Of a stretch of DNA of 64,000 nt, positions 16,765 to 24,779 are shown in pieces. Origin of the DNA: VAZQ01 sp046733355 (GTDB lineage: Bacteria > Pseudomonadota > Alphaproteobacteria > Rhizobiales > Xanthobacteraceae); NCBI GenBank assembly GCA_046733355.1, contig JBKPOZ010000015.1, positions 1-64,000 on the forward strand. Direction: 5' to 3'. Both the position numbers and the translations under genes were made by a program. Under the pieces are notes generated by a model that saw only the letters and a program-made list of their open reading frames with translations, made no database searches and had not been told where the DNA came from. How positions within the stretch are numbered: position 1 is the first letter of the stretch; each line of letters begins with the position of its first letter.

Positions 16765-17624
16765 GCGCGCCGGCCAGCGTCATCACGAACGCGCCAGCGG
16801 AGTCCGGCCGCCTGTTCTCGGCGCTCGCACCCGGCGCCAAACGCGCCTTCTTCGCGCTCGCCGCCGTGGCGATTTGTCTGCTGCTTGCATTTCCGGTGTT
16901 CTGGCTCGTCCTCACCTCGCTGCGTCCGGCCAGCGGCGTCTATTACGTGCATCGCGGGACCGAGTTCACCCTCGACAATTTCCGCGAGGTGCTTTCCCAG
17001 GAGCTCGTGCTCAAGGCGCTGTTCAACAGCTTTGCGATTTCGACGCTCGCCACGATCCTGTCGCTCGGCGTGACCACCACGTCCGGCTACATGCTTTCGC
17101 GCTTCCGTGGTCCCGTCCCCAATGCCTGGTTCTCGCTGATCTATGTCTTCCGCTGCGTGCCGTACGTCGCCTGGGTGCTGCCGCTCTATTTCGTTACGCA
17201 GCAGCTGCGCATCTTTGACACCTATTGGGGGCTCCTGCTGCCGCACGTGGCCGTGCACATCTGTTTCTTCTCCTGGATCATGAAAGGCTTTTTCGACGGC
17301 ATCGATCCGTCCATGGAATACGCTGCCATGATCGACGGATGCTCGCGCTGGGGCGCTTTCTGGCGCGTGGCCTTGCCTTCCGCGATTCCGGGGCTGACCG
17401 CGCTCGCGATCCTGTGCTGGCTGTTTACCTGGAACGAGTTCCTGTTCGCGCTCATTCTCACGGCACACGAGACACCGATCCTCACCGTGGTGATGGCGCA
17501 GTTCGTGCATGAGCTGGGCATGGAATGGAACCTGATGAGCGCAACCGCGGTAATTGCGCTCATACCCGCGCTCATCATCACCGTGTTCGGGCAGAAATAC
17601 GTGCTGCGCGGCCTGCGGGTCTGA
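16761..17624 (+). CDS. Sugar ABC transporter permease, UgpE/MalG type
   Basis: A 287-residue permease with six helices and the second EAA loop of the importer (MEYAAMIDGCSRWGAFWRVALP). The motif WNEFLFALILT near residue 230 is typical of MalG-type subunits. The start is the ATG overlapping the stop of the upstream permease. It is followed 17 bases later by the ATPase gene, so translation is coupled along the operon. Confidence 0.93.
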   Translation: MSAPASVITNAPAESGRLFSALAPGAKRAFFALAAVAICLLLAFPVFWLVLTSLRPASGVYYVHRGTEFTLDNFREVLSQELVLKALFNSFAISTLATILSLGVTTTSGYMLSRFRGPVPNAWFSLIYVFRCVPYVAWVLPLYFVTQQLRIFDTYWGLLLPHVAVHICFFSWIMKGFFDGIDPSMEYAAMIDGCSRWGAFWRVALPSAIPGLTALAILCWLFTWNEFLFALILTAHETPILTVVMAQFVHELGMEWNLMSATAVIALIPALIITVFGQKYVLRGLRV

Positions 17625-17641
17625 GCTGGCGCAAATCTGAC

Positions 17642-18721
17642 ATGGCAGAAGTCTCGCTCATCAACGTGCACAAAGCCTACGGCCATGTGCCGGCGGTGAA
17701 AGACATCACGCTCGAGATCAAGGATCGCGAGTTCGTGGTGCTGGTCGGGCCATCGGGATGCGGGAAGTCGACGACCTTGCGCATGATCGCGGGGCTCGAG
17801 GAGATCAGCGCGGGAAAAATTCTCATCGGCGGGCGGTTAGTGAATCACCTGCCGCCGCGCGATCGCGACATCGCCATGGTGTTTCAGAACTACGCGCTCT
17901 ATCAACACATGAGCGTGCGCGACAATCTCGCCTTCGGCTTGCGCAACCGCAAAGTGCCGGAGAGCGAGATCACGGCAGCGATTGCCCGCGCGGCGAGAAT
18001 CCTCTCGATCGAGCCTTTGCTCGATCGCCGGCCGCGCCAGCTCTCGGGCGGCCAGCAGCAACGCGTGGCGCTCGGCCGCTGCATCGTGCGCAACCCCAAA
18101 GTGTTCCTGTTCGACGAGCCGCTGTCGAACCTCGATGCGCAGTTGCGCGCGCAGATGCGCCTTGAGCTCAAGGAACTGCGCCAGCGCGTGCAGACCACCT
18201 CGGTGTTCGTCACCCATGATCAGGTCGAGGCCATGACGCTCGGCGATCGCATCGTGGTGATGAAGGACGGCATCGTGCAGCAGGTGGGCACGCCGCTCGA
18301 GCTCTACCGCAAGCCGGCCAATCGCTTTGTGGCAGGCTTCATCGGCTCGCCTTCGATGAATTTCATCACCCTAACCGTGACCGGCGGGGACGGACGTTTT
18401 TCACTCGCCGGCGATGATTTTCGTTTCGACATTCCGGCGAGCCTTGCCCCGACACTCGGTCCGCGCCTCGGCGGACCGGTCTGCGTCGGCATGCGCCCGC
18501 AACACATCCGGCTGGGCAAGCCGACGAACGACCATCAGATCGGCCTTGCGGGGACGCTCATGGTAACGGAGCAACTCGGCGACGAGCAGCTCCTGGCCGT
18601 TCGCATTGGCAAGAGCGAGATCCGTATTTCCGGCGTGGATCCGGATTTGACGCTCGCGCCGGGGACGCAGATCGAGGCCGCGATCGCGGCGGAGAATTTG
18701 CATTTTTTTGATGCGACGTGA
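17642..18721 (+). CDS. Sugar ABC transporter ATP-binding protein, UgpC/MalK type
   Basis: A 359-residue ATPase. Walker A GPSGCGKST at residues 36-44, Q-loop VFQNYALY, signature LSGGQQQRVALGRC, Walker B VFLFDEPLSNLDAQLR and the switch His in FVTHDQVEA. The C-terminal 120 residues form the TOBE/MalK regulatory domain (FIGSPSMNF, then VGMRPQHIRLG). It completes a CUT1 importer with the genes from 14418. Palindromic repeat B follows its stop by about 20 bases and may end or protect the transcript. Confidence 0.94.
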   Translation: MAEVSLINVHKAYGHVPAVKDITLEIKDREFVVLVGPSGCGKSTTLRMIAGLEEISAGKILIGGRLVNHLPPRDRDIAMVFQNYALYQHMSVRDNLAFGLRNRKVPESEITAAIARAARILSIEPLLDRRPRQLSGGQQQRVALGRCIVRNPKVFLFDEPLSNLDAQLRAQMRLELKELRQRVQTTSVFVTHDQVEAMTLGDRIVVMKDGIVQQVGTPLELYRKPANRFVAGFIGSPSMNFITLTVTGGDGRFSLAGDDFRFDIPASLAPTLGPRLGGPVCVGMRPQHIRLGKPTNDHQIGLAGTLMVTEQLGDEQLLAVRIGKSEIRISGVDPDLTLAPGTQIEAAIAAENLHFFDAT

Positions 18722-18743
18722 GGGAACGGCGCGCCTAGAACGC

Positions 18744-18832
18744 CGTCATGCGCGGGCGTGTCCCGCGCATCCACGCCTTTTGTATCGCTTTAAGCAAAGA
18801 CGTGGATGGCCGGGTCGAGCCCGGCCATGACG
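18744..18832. repeat. Palindromic repeat family B
   Basis: Outer arms CGTCATG (18744-18750) and CATGACG (18826-18832). Inside are a hairpin GCGCGGG...CCCGCGC, paired CCACG/CGTGG segments, and GGCCGGG(tcgag)CCCGGCC at 18808-18826. This layout matches an intergenic repeat abundant in Bradyrhizobiaceae. A shortened copy lies at 23729-23749. It sits between two converging genes. Confidence 0.8.
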
Positions 18833-18849
18833 CCGAGAGTTGCGGGGAC

Positions 18850-19149
18850 CTACGCCGCGTTGTCCGCCGCGCTTGCGTTGACGGAGAGCCAAAGGCCCGC
18901 CACGGCGTCTTCGGCGGTGTCGGCGGTGTAGATGTTCTTCCATTCGCCATACTGGGCGATGTAGCCGCAGGCGATCCAGGAGCTGCCCTTGCGGCCGAGG
19001 GCGCCAAAATCCCGTCCGCATGCTTCTATGAGCGGCGCAAGCGCGGGCATGCTGACGTAGTCGTAGCCGGCTTTGCGCTGGGCGCGCGCGAGCTCGCTTT
19101 GCGGAAAACCCGCCTGCTTCAGCTTCCTTGCGAGCTCAAAGGAAATCAC
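18850..19149 (-). CDS. Small soluble protein of unknown function
   Basis: A 99-residue protein starting at GTG with GGAG eight bases ahead. It reads VISFELARKLKQAGFPQSEL, then PALAPLIEACGRDFGALGRK, then ACGYIAQYGEWKN and a C-terminal helix AEDAVAGLWLSVNASA. The pattern (a helix with LKxAGFPQ, a 'PALxxLIEACG' segment and an 'EDAVAxLWL' end) recurs in small uncharacterised proteins often seen near phage genes, but no phage gene is present here. A TTG at 19200 would extend it by 17 residues. Confidence 0.65.
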   Translation of the reverse strand: MISFELARKLKQAGFPQSELARAQRKAGYDYVSMPALAPLIEACGRDFGALGRKGSSWIACGYIAQYGEWKNIYTADTAEDAVAGLWLSVNASAADNAA

Positions 19150-19284
19150 GCAGTCCACTCCGTGCGACTTAGTACGAAGGTCCCTGCCAAACTGGGTCAA
19201 GCGAGGCCGAATGGTTGTGCTCGTTATTCAGGTTTTCCACAGCGTTGCGACTAATCTTACTGCGTCACAACCGCCATTTTTGAA

Positions 19285-19399
19285 CCGTCATCCTGAGGTG
19301 CTCGGCGCAACGCGCCGAGCCTCGAAGGATGCGGCCCAGTCGTGGCCGTGCATCCTTCGAGGCTCTCTCGCTATGCTCGCTCGCACCTCAGGATGACGG
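19285..19399. repeat. Palindromic repeat family A, full copy
   Basis: Perfect 17-base outer arms (19285-19301 and 19383-19399, starting CCGTCATCCTGAGG). Inside are GCTCGGCGC/GCGCCGAGC and CTCGAAGGATGC/GCATCCTTCGAG pairs, giving a cloverleaf-like fold. It fills most of the 326-base gene-free gap between two minus-strand genes at 19150-19475. Other copies are at 43913-43948 (short hairpin form) and 4266-4323 (degenerate). I see nothing else in the gap. Confidence 0.88.
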
Positions 19400-19475
19400 C
19401 GTGAGATGAAAGAGCAGCGCGGCACCGACGCATGCTCCGATCATCCGACCTCTGGTCGACATTGGATATTGCCGC

Positions 19476-20915
19476 TTAGCCGAGCGAGGCTACGACTTCG
19501 CGCGAGGGCTGCATGGCGCGAAAATCCGGCATGGGGCCGACGGCAAGGCCGCGTGTGCGCGTGATCGAATCAAGCGAGACCGCGCCATGGCGGATGGCCA
19601 GGCGAACGCGCCCGTTCGCAGCACGCGTGTAAAGATCGGGATGCGTGGCGAGGTAGGCGTCCTGCTCGCCCTGGGGAGTCCCGCTCATGCCGTCGACGTA
19701 ATGATGGCCGTTGCGCTCGACATGCGCGGCGCCCACGAGCGCGGCGAGCGCGAGGTCCTGCTGGACCGCGACGCCCGCCTGGGTGGTGAGATCCTCCGCC
19801 GACATGAAATAGCGCGTTCCGGTCTCCGCTTGCGCGTTCCAGTGCGCGACCCGGGCGCGATTCAGCAACGCCCGATAAAAGCCTTTGCACGATTTCGCGG
19901 AAATGCCCCGATAGCCGAGGCTACGGGCGCGCGGGAAGACGCCGATATCCGCGTCAGACTCGTCAACCTCAACCGGGACCTCGCGCGAGAGCGTCTCAAC
20001 CGGCTCGCGCAGCGCGCGCGCGCGCGCAATCGGTTGCTCAATCAAAAGGACTGCACTCTTGAGACGAGCAAGGCCCCTCTCCTCCCGAATGCGCCGCCAC
20101 AGCTCGGTTAGCGGCCCCACGCCTTCGAATTGCTCGTTGCCGTCCAGGGTGACGAAATACGGCTCGGGAATGCGGTCAAGCACCGCGGCCACCGCGCCGA
20201 GGCGATCAATATCAGCAGCAATGGCACCGCCGAGCTTGAGCTTGAAATAGCGATGTCCGTAGGCGGCAATCGCCTCTTCGAGACTCTCCGGCAGGCCATC
20301 GTCAAGACGGCGCCCGATTGTTTCCGCGCGGGTGAGCGCATCGAGGAGGCCCACGGTGTGTCGAACAAAAATTGAGCGCGCCGGGCGCAAGTCGCCCAGG
20401 AACGCGGAAAGATCGAACTCCGCGAGATCGGGGGTGATCTCGGCCGTCAGCACCAGCCGATTCTCGCGTACAAGATTGAAGGCCGGCTGCTCTTCAAGCC
20501 TCGCCAGCGCGTCGATGATCGCACGCTCCAAAAACGCGAGGCCGAACGAGGCGATGAGGCCATTGAGCCCGCGCGCAGTGCACGCCGCGCGATGCTCTTT
20601 CTCGGCTGCAACCGACAGCCCGAACGGAGTCGCGGGGCCCACGGCGATGAGGCGGTGACGCGCGAGCTGCGCCGATTGCCGCAGTTGCGCGAAGTTCTGC
20701 TCGTTCGAGAGATCGGGCGATTTGTCGAACCATTTGGGCACGAGCAGCTCGGCGGCCACACCCTCGCCCTCGCGGCCATCGCCAAGGCGGACGCGCGCGC
20801 GAACGAAAAGCTGCGGCGCCTCCCGCAGGGTCACCACGCCAAAACGGAAAGGCAGGCGCAGCCTGACCGGGCGCTCGTAGAACGCGGCATCGAGAAGCGA
20901 AAGACGCGCCGCCAT
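19476..20915 (-). CDS. Enolase-superfamily enzyme (mandelate racemase/muconate lactonizing type)
   Basis: A 479-residue protein, longer than usual for the superfamily (350-400) because of an N-terminal segment of about 120 residues. Barrel motifs are visible: FKLKLGG (the KxK-type strand), FVTLDGNEQFEG (metal Asp), VLLIEQPIARA (metal Glu), VEVDESDADIG (Asp-Glu) and ISAKSCKGF (second-face Lys). Such enzymes abstract a proton alpha to a carboxylate, then racemise, dehydrate or cycloisomerise. The ATG at 20915 is used; a GTG five codons earlier is possible. It is divergent from an importer operon 105 bases away, so substrate uptake may be linked. Confidence 0.82.
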   Translation of the reverse strand: MAARLSLLDAAFYERPVRLRLPFRFGVVTLREAPQLFVRARVRLGDGREGEGVAAELLVPKWFDKSPDLSNEQNFAQLRQSAQLARHRLIAVGPATPFGLSVAAEKEHRAACTARGLNGLIASFGLAFLERAIIDALARLEEQPAFNLVRENRLVLTAEITPDLAEFDLSAFLGDLRPARSIFVRHTVGLLDALTRAETIGRRLDDGLPESLEEAIAAYGHRYFKLKLGGAIAADIDRLGAVAAVLDRIPEPYFVTLDGNEQFEGVGPLTELWRRIREERGLARLKSAVLLIEQPIARARALREPVETLSREVPVEVDESDADIGVFPRARSLGYRGISAKSCKGFYRALLNRARVAHWNAQAETGTRYFMSAEDLTTQAGVAVQQDLALAALVGAAHVERNGHHYVDGMSGTPQGEQDAYLATHPDLYTRAANGRVRLAIRHGAVSLDSITRTRGLAVGPMPDFRAMQPSREVVASLG

Positions 20916-21020
20916 GCTCACGCCGGACACTTCCGCCGCCTTGACCCCACTTCGGCCAACTCCTTTAATGCTCGACGGTTATAGGGCACCCCGTTCTTGA
21001 GCAAGTGTTAGGAACCGGAC

Positions 21021-21824
21021 ATGCGTGCCGCGAGCAGTTGGCTGGATTGGCGCGTGCATGCCGCATGGCTGCGTCCCCTCCTCTTTCTGCTCCTGCTGAT
21101 CGTGGGCTGGGACCTTGCCATCCGCATCTTCCGCATTCCGCCCTATCAGGTACCGGCGCCCAAGGACGTCGTGCTGACGCTTTGGCACGAATGGCCAATG
21201 CTGCTCGAGCAATCGGTGCCCACAACGGTGGCGACGATTGAGGGATTCCTGCTTTCCGCCGCCTTCGGCATTCCGATCGCCATGCTCATTGCGGGCTCGC
21301 GCACGGTGGAAGCCTATGTCTATCCGCTGCTGGTGTTCTCGCAGTCCATTCCCAAGATCGCGGTGGCGCCCTTGTTCGTCGTCTGGTTCGGCTTCGGCAT
21401 GCTGCCCAAGGTGCTCTGCGCCTTTCTGCTGGGGTTCTTTCCGGTCGTGGTCTCGGCGGTGCAAGGATTCAAATCGGTCGAGCCCGACATGCTCGATCTC
21501 GCGCGCGCCATGGAGGCAAGCCGGCTGCAGACCTTTCGCATGGTCAGCCTGCCGCACGCGCTCCCTGCCATATTCGCGGGACTCAAGGTTTCCATCACCC
21601 TTGCAGTCGTGGGCGCCGTGGTGGGCGAATTCGTCGGCTCGAACTCGGGGATCGGCTTCGTGCTGCAGCGCTCCATCGGAACCTTTGAGCTGCCCACCAT
21701 GTTTGCCGCACTGGTGGTGCTCGCGCTGATCGGCGTCGCTCTCTTCTGGATTCTCGACGTCATCGAACGCCTCGCCATTCCCTGGCATGCAAGCCAGCGG
21801 CAGGATTTCATTCTTGCGGCCTGA
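21021..21824 (+). CDS. ABC transporter permease (SsuC/TauC type)
   Basis: A 267-residue inner membrane protein with six helices and the family EAA-like loop EPDMLDLARAMEASRLQTFRMVSLPHALP. The N-terminus follows the usual layout: a short cytosolic lead (WLDWRVHAAWL), then a first long helix. It is first in a permease, binding protein, ATPase order, and is probably transcribed divergently from the enolase-superfamily gene. The family imports sulfonates, taurine, nitrate or pyrimidine precursors. Confidence 0.9.
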   Translation: MRAASSWLDWRVHAAWLRPLLFLLLLIVGWDLAIRIFRIPPYQVPAPKDVVLTLWHEWPMLLEQSVPTTVATIEGFLLSAAFGIPIAMLIAGSRTVEAYVYPLLVFSQSIPKIAVAPLFVVWFGFGMLPKVLCAFLLGFFPVVVSAVQGFKSVEPDMLDLARAMEASRLQTFRMVSLPHALPAIFAGLKVSITLAVVGAVVGEFVGSNSGIGFVLQRSIGTFELPTMFAALVVLALIGVALFWILDVIERLAIPWHASQRQDFILAA

Positions 21825-21862
21825 GCCGGGCGGGACACAAACTCATTAACGGAGGAAATCCC

Positions 21863-22864
21863 ATGATCCGATTGCTTCTGGCGGCGTTCGGCGCGGCGCT
21901 GATCGCGACGCCGGCTGCGGCCGCCGACAAGGTCATTTTGATGCTCAACTGGTACGTCTATGGCGAGCATGCGCCGTTCTATTACGGCAAGGAGAAGGGA
22001 ATTTTTGCGCAAGCCGGCATTGATCTCGACATCCAGGAGGGCCGCGGCTCCGGCGTGACCACGCAGGCGGTCGCGGCGCGCACCGCGCAATTCGGCTATG
22101 TGGACGTGCCCACCATGATGCGTGCGGCGGTGAAAGGCGCGCCGGTCATCTCTAGCGGCGTGCTGCTGCAGACGAGCCCGATGTCCGTCATGGGCTTCGT
22201 CGAGAAGAACATCCGCAAGCCCGGGGACATCAAGGGCAAGACGGTCGCCACCACCCCGGGCGATTCCATGTCGCAGATCTGGCCGCTGTTTCTGAAGAAG
22301 ACCGGGCTCAAGGAAAGCGACTTCAAGACGGTGTCGGGCGACGCGACCACCAAGCTCAACGCGGTGATCAATGGCCAGGCCGATCTCCTGCTCGGCTATG
22401 TCATGGACCAAAGCATGAAGATCAAGGACGCCACCGGCCGCGATGTCTATGCGATCAAATTTTCCGAGTACGGCGTCAATCTGGTGAGCTCGGGCATCAT
22501 CACCACCAAGGACGTGATCAAGGACAATCCCGATCTCGTGCGACGCATGATGCTCGCCAGCACGAAAGCGGTTCTCGCCGCGGTGAAGGATCCCAAGGCG
22601 GCCGCGCAGGCAATCCTCAATGCCAATCCCAAGGGCGGGCGCATCGAGACCCTGACGCAGGGTTTCGAGCTGACGATCCCGCTCTATAGCGATCCAACCG
22701 GCTCGTCGCGTCAGCCGTTCAAGGTCAGCGACAAAAACATGAGCGAGACAGTTGCGATCATGGTGGAATATGGTGGCCTCGACGCCTCCGCCAAGGACAA
22801 CCCCAGGCAGTTCTACACGAACGAGTACCTGCCGACGGATATGCCTCGATCAGATGACAGATGA
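21863..22864 (+). CDS. ABC transporter substrate-binding protein (SsuA/THI5-like)
   Basis: A 333-residue protein with a Sec signal peptide (MIRLLLAAFGAALIATPAAA) and the family opening VILMLNWYVYGEHAPFYYGKEKGIFAQAGID. GAGGAAATCCC precedes the ATG. The pattern LNWYVYGEHAPFYYG is closest to binding proteins for pyrimidine precursors or similar small organic compounds (NMT1/THI5-like), less so to sulfonate SsuA. Its stop overlaps the ATPase start. Confidence 0.9.
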   Translation: MIRLLLAAFGAALIATPAAAADKVILMLNWYVYGEHAPFYYGKEKGIFAQAGIDLDIQEGRGSGVTTQAVAARTAQFGYVDVPTMMRAAVKGAPVISSGVLLQTSPMSVMGFVEKNIRKPGDIKGKTVATTPGDSMSQIWPLFLKKTGLKESDFKTVSGDATTKLNAVINGQADLLLGYVMDQSMKIKDATGRDVYAIKFSEYGVNLVSSGIITTKDVIKDNPDLVRRMMLASTKAVLAAVKDPKAAAQAILNANPKGGRIETLTQGFELTIPLYSDPTGSSRQPFKVSDKNMSETVAIMVEYGGLDASAKDNPRQFYTNEYLPTDMPRSDDR

Positions 22865-23718
22865 CGGACGACGGAGGACAGACAAGAAACGTCAGCCGGC
22901 CCACGAGCGAAATTCGATCTGATCTCCGTCCTGAGCCATCTGCCCTCCGGAAACCAATCATCGAGATCGCCGGCGCGGCAAAAACCTATCGCACCCGCGA
23001 CGGCGAGGTAGCCTCGCTGCGGCCTATCGACCTGAGCATCGGGGATGGCGAGCTCTTCGTCGTCGTCGGGCCCTCGGGCTGCGGCAAGACGACCCTGCTC
23101 AAGATGATCGCCGGGCTGCTGCCGCCGAGCGAAGGCGAGATACGTGTCGACGGCAAACGTATCACCAGGCCGCATGCGGGCGTTGGGGTCGTGTTTCAAA
23201 GCGCGCTGCTCCTGCCCTGGCGCAGCGTCATGCAGAACGTAATGATGCCGGTGGAGGTGAAAAACTTGCCGCGCGATCTCTATGCCAGGCGCGCGGCCGA
23301 GCTTTTGCATCTGGTGGGCCTTGACGGCTTCGAAGAGAAATATCCCTGGCAGCTGTCCGGCGGGATGCAGCAGCGCGCGGCCATCTGTCGCGCGCTCGTG
23401 CACGACCCCAAGATCGTGCTGATGGACGAGCCGTTCGGCGCGCTCGACGCGATGACGCGGGAGCGCATGAATGTCGAGCTGCAGCGCATCCAGGGCGAGA
23501 CGAGAAAGACCGTGGTGTTCATCACCCATTCGATTCCCGAGGCGGTCTTTCTCGGCGACCGCGTGCTGGTGATGACGGAGCGGCCCGGCCGCATCGCCGC
23601 CATCTATCCCGTGCCGCTTGCGCGCCCGCGCGCGCTCGATGTGATGGCCTCACCCGCCTTTTTTGATTTGACGCAAACCATCCGGCACCACTTCAACGTA
23701 CAGGGCAGTGACCATTGA
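22861..23718 (+). CDS. ABC transporter ATP-binding protein (SsuB/TauB type)
   Basis: A 285-residue ATPase with Walker A GPSGCGKTT, Q-loop VVFQSALLLPW, signature LSGGMQQRAAICRA, Walker B IVLMDEPFGALDAMTR and the switch His in FITHSIPEA. The first 30 residues (MTDDGGQTRNVSRPTSEIRS) are low complexity and not part of the fold; they come from short ATGACGGA-like direct repeats and may be a recent extension. It overlaps the binding-protein gene by four bases and completes the importer. Confidence 0.92.
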   Translation: MTDDGGQTRNVSRPTSEIRSDLRPEPSALRKPIIEIAGAAKTYRTRDGEVASLRPIDLSIGDGELFVVVGPSGCGKTTLLKMIAGLLPPSEGEIRVDGKRITRPHAGVGVVFQSALLLPWRSVMQNVMMPVEVKNLPRDLYARRAAELLHLVGLDGFEEKYPWQLSGGMQQRAAICRALVHDPKIVLMDEPFGALDAMTRERMNVELQRIQGETRKTVVFITHSIPEAVFLGDRVLVMTERPGRIAAIYPVPLARPRALDVMASPAFFDLTQTIRHHFNVQGSDH

Positions 23719-23728
23719 ATTTGTTGTG

Positions 23729-23749
23729 CGTCATGCGCGGGCCATGACG
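23729..23749. repeat. Shortened copy of repeat B
   Basis: CGTCATG, then CGCGGGC, then CATGACG. Both outer arms of repeat B are kept while the interior is lost, which is what an internal deletion of a full copy would leave. It is ten bases after the ATPase stop and may still act as a small hairpin. Confidence 0.55.
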
Positions 23750-23810
23750 GGCGGCGCGGGATTTCGCTGCCGCTCAATCCGGGCTACGATTGAGGCGTAG
23801 GAGACGATTG

Positions 23811-24713
23811 ATGCCCATCACGGTCGTTCCGGTTACAGAAAACTTCGCCGCGGAGGTCGGCGATGTCAATCTTGGCCGCAAGCTCATGGCGGCAGAGCTT
23901 GCCGCCATCAAGGAGGCATTCGCCAAATATGCGGTGCTGATCTTTCCCGACCAGCATCTGAGCCAGAACCAGCATCTCGACTTTGCCCGTGAGTTTGGCC
24001 CGCTCGAGACCACCATCGCTCGCCTCTACATCAAGGAGGCGCAGCTGCGCGTGCCCAAGGAATTTGCCGACGTGTCCAACCTCGATCCGCGCAACGAGGT
24101 GTGGGGAAAAGACAGCCGGCAGCGCATGTTTCAGCTCGCGAACCGGCTTTGGCATACGGACAGCTCGTTCAAGCGCATTCCGGCCCTGTGCTCGCTCCTT
24201 TATGCGCGCGCCATTCCGCCCCTCGGCGGCCACACCGAGTTTGCCGATCTGCGCGCGGCCTATGACGCGCTTGCTCCAGAGATGAAGCGACAGCTCGCAG
24301 GCCTCGTGGCAGAGCATTCCATTTTCACCTCACGCGCACGGCTTGGATTTACCGAGTTCAGCGACGAGGAACGTGCTGATATGCCGCCAGTGCCGCAGGC
24401 AATGGTGCGCACCATTCCGGAATCGGGGCGCAAGACGCTTTACATTGCCTCGCATGCCGGCCGCATCTTCGGCATGCCGGAAATCGAGGCGCGCGCGCTC
24501 ATCGAAGAGCTCATCGCGCATGCAACGGCCCGTCAGTTCGTCTACACGCATCGCTGGCGCGTGCATGATCTCGTGATCTGGGACGATCGCTGCACCATGC
24601 ATCGCGGCACCGATTTCGATGACCTGCGCTGGAAACGCGACATGCAGCGCGCCACCATCAGCGACGTGGCCAATTCCTGCGAGCAGGAGGGTCTCACGGT
24701 GGCGGCGGCTTGA
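23811..24713 (+). CDS. TauD/TfdA family Fe(II)/2-oxoglutarate dioxygenase
   Basis: A 300-residue cytosolic oxygenase. The iron facial triad is visible: His115 and Asp117 in LWHTDSSF, and distal His264 in CTMHRGTDF. The start MPITVVPVTENFAAEVGDVNLG is typical, and TAGGAGACGATTG precedes the ATG; a TTG 21 bases earlier is less likely. The relatives hydroxylate taurine, 2,4-D or other small acids and use 2-oxoglutarate. It follows the SsuABC/TauABC-type importer on the same strand, so the imported compound may be its substrate. Confidence 0.9.
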   Translation: MPITVVPVTENFAAEVGDVNLGRKLMAAELAAIKEAFAKYAVLIFPDQHLSQNQHLDFAREFGPLETTIARLYIKEAQLRVPKEFADVSNLDPRNEVWGKDSRQRMFQLANRLWHTDSSFKRIPALCSLLYARAIPPLGGHTEFADLRAAYDALAPEMKRQLAGLVAEHSIFTSRARLGFTEFSDEERADMPPVPQAMVRTIPESGRKTLYIASHAGRIFGMPEIEARALIEELIAHATARQFVYTHRWRVHDLVIWDDRCTMHRGTDFDDLRWKRDMQRATISDVANSCEQEGLTVAAA

Positions 24714-24779
24714 GTTTGTAGCCCAGGTGAAGGAGCGGTACCAGGGGACCACAGCCCGCATCTCAATTCCTCATGCGGA

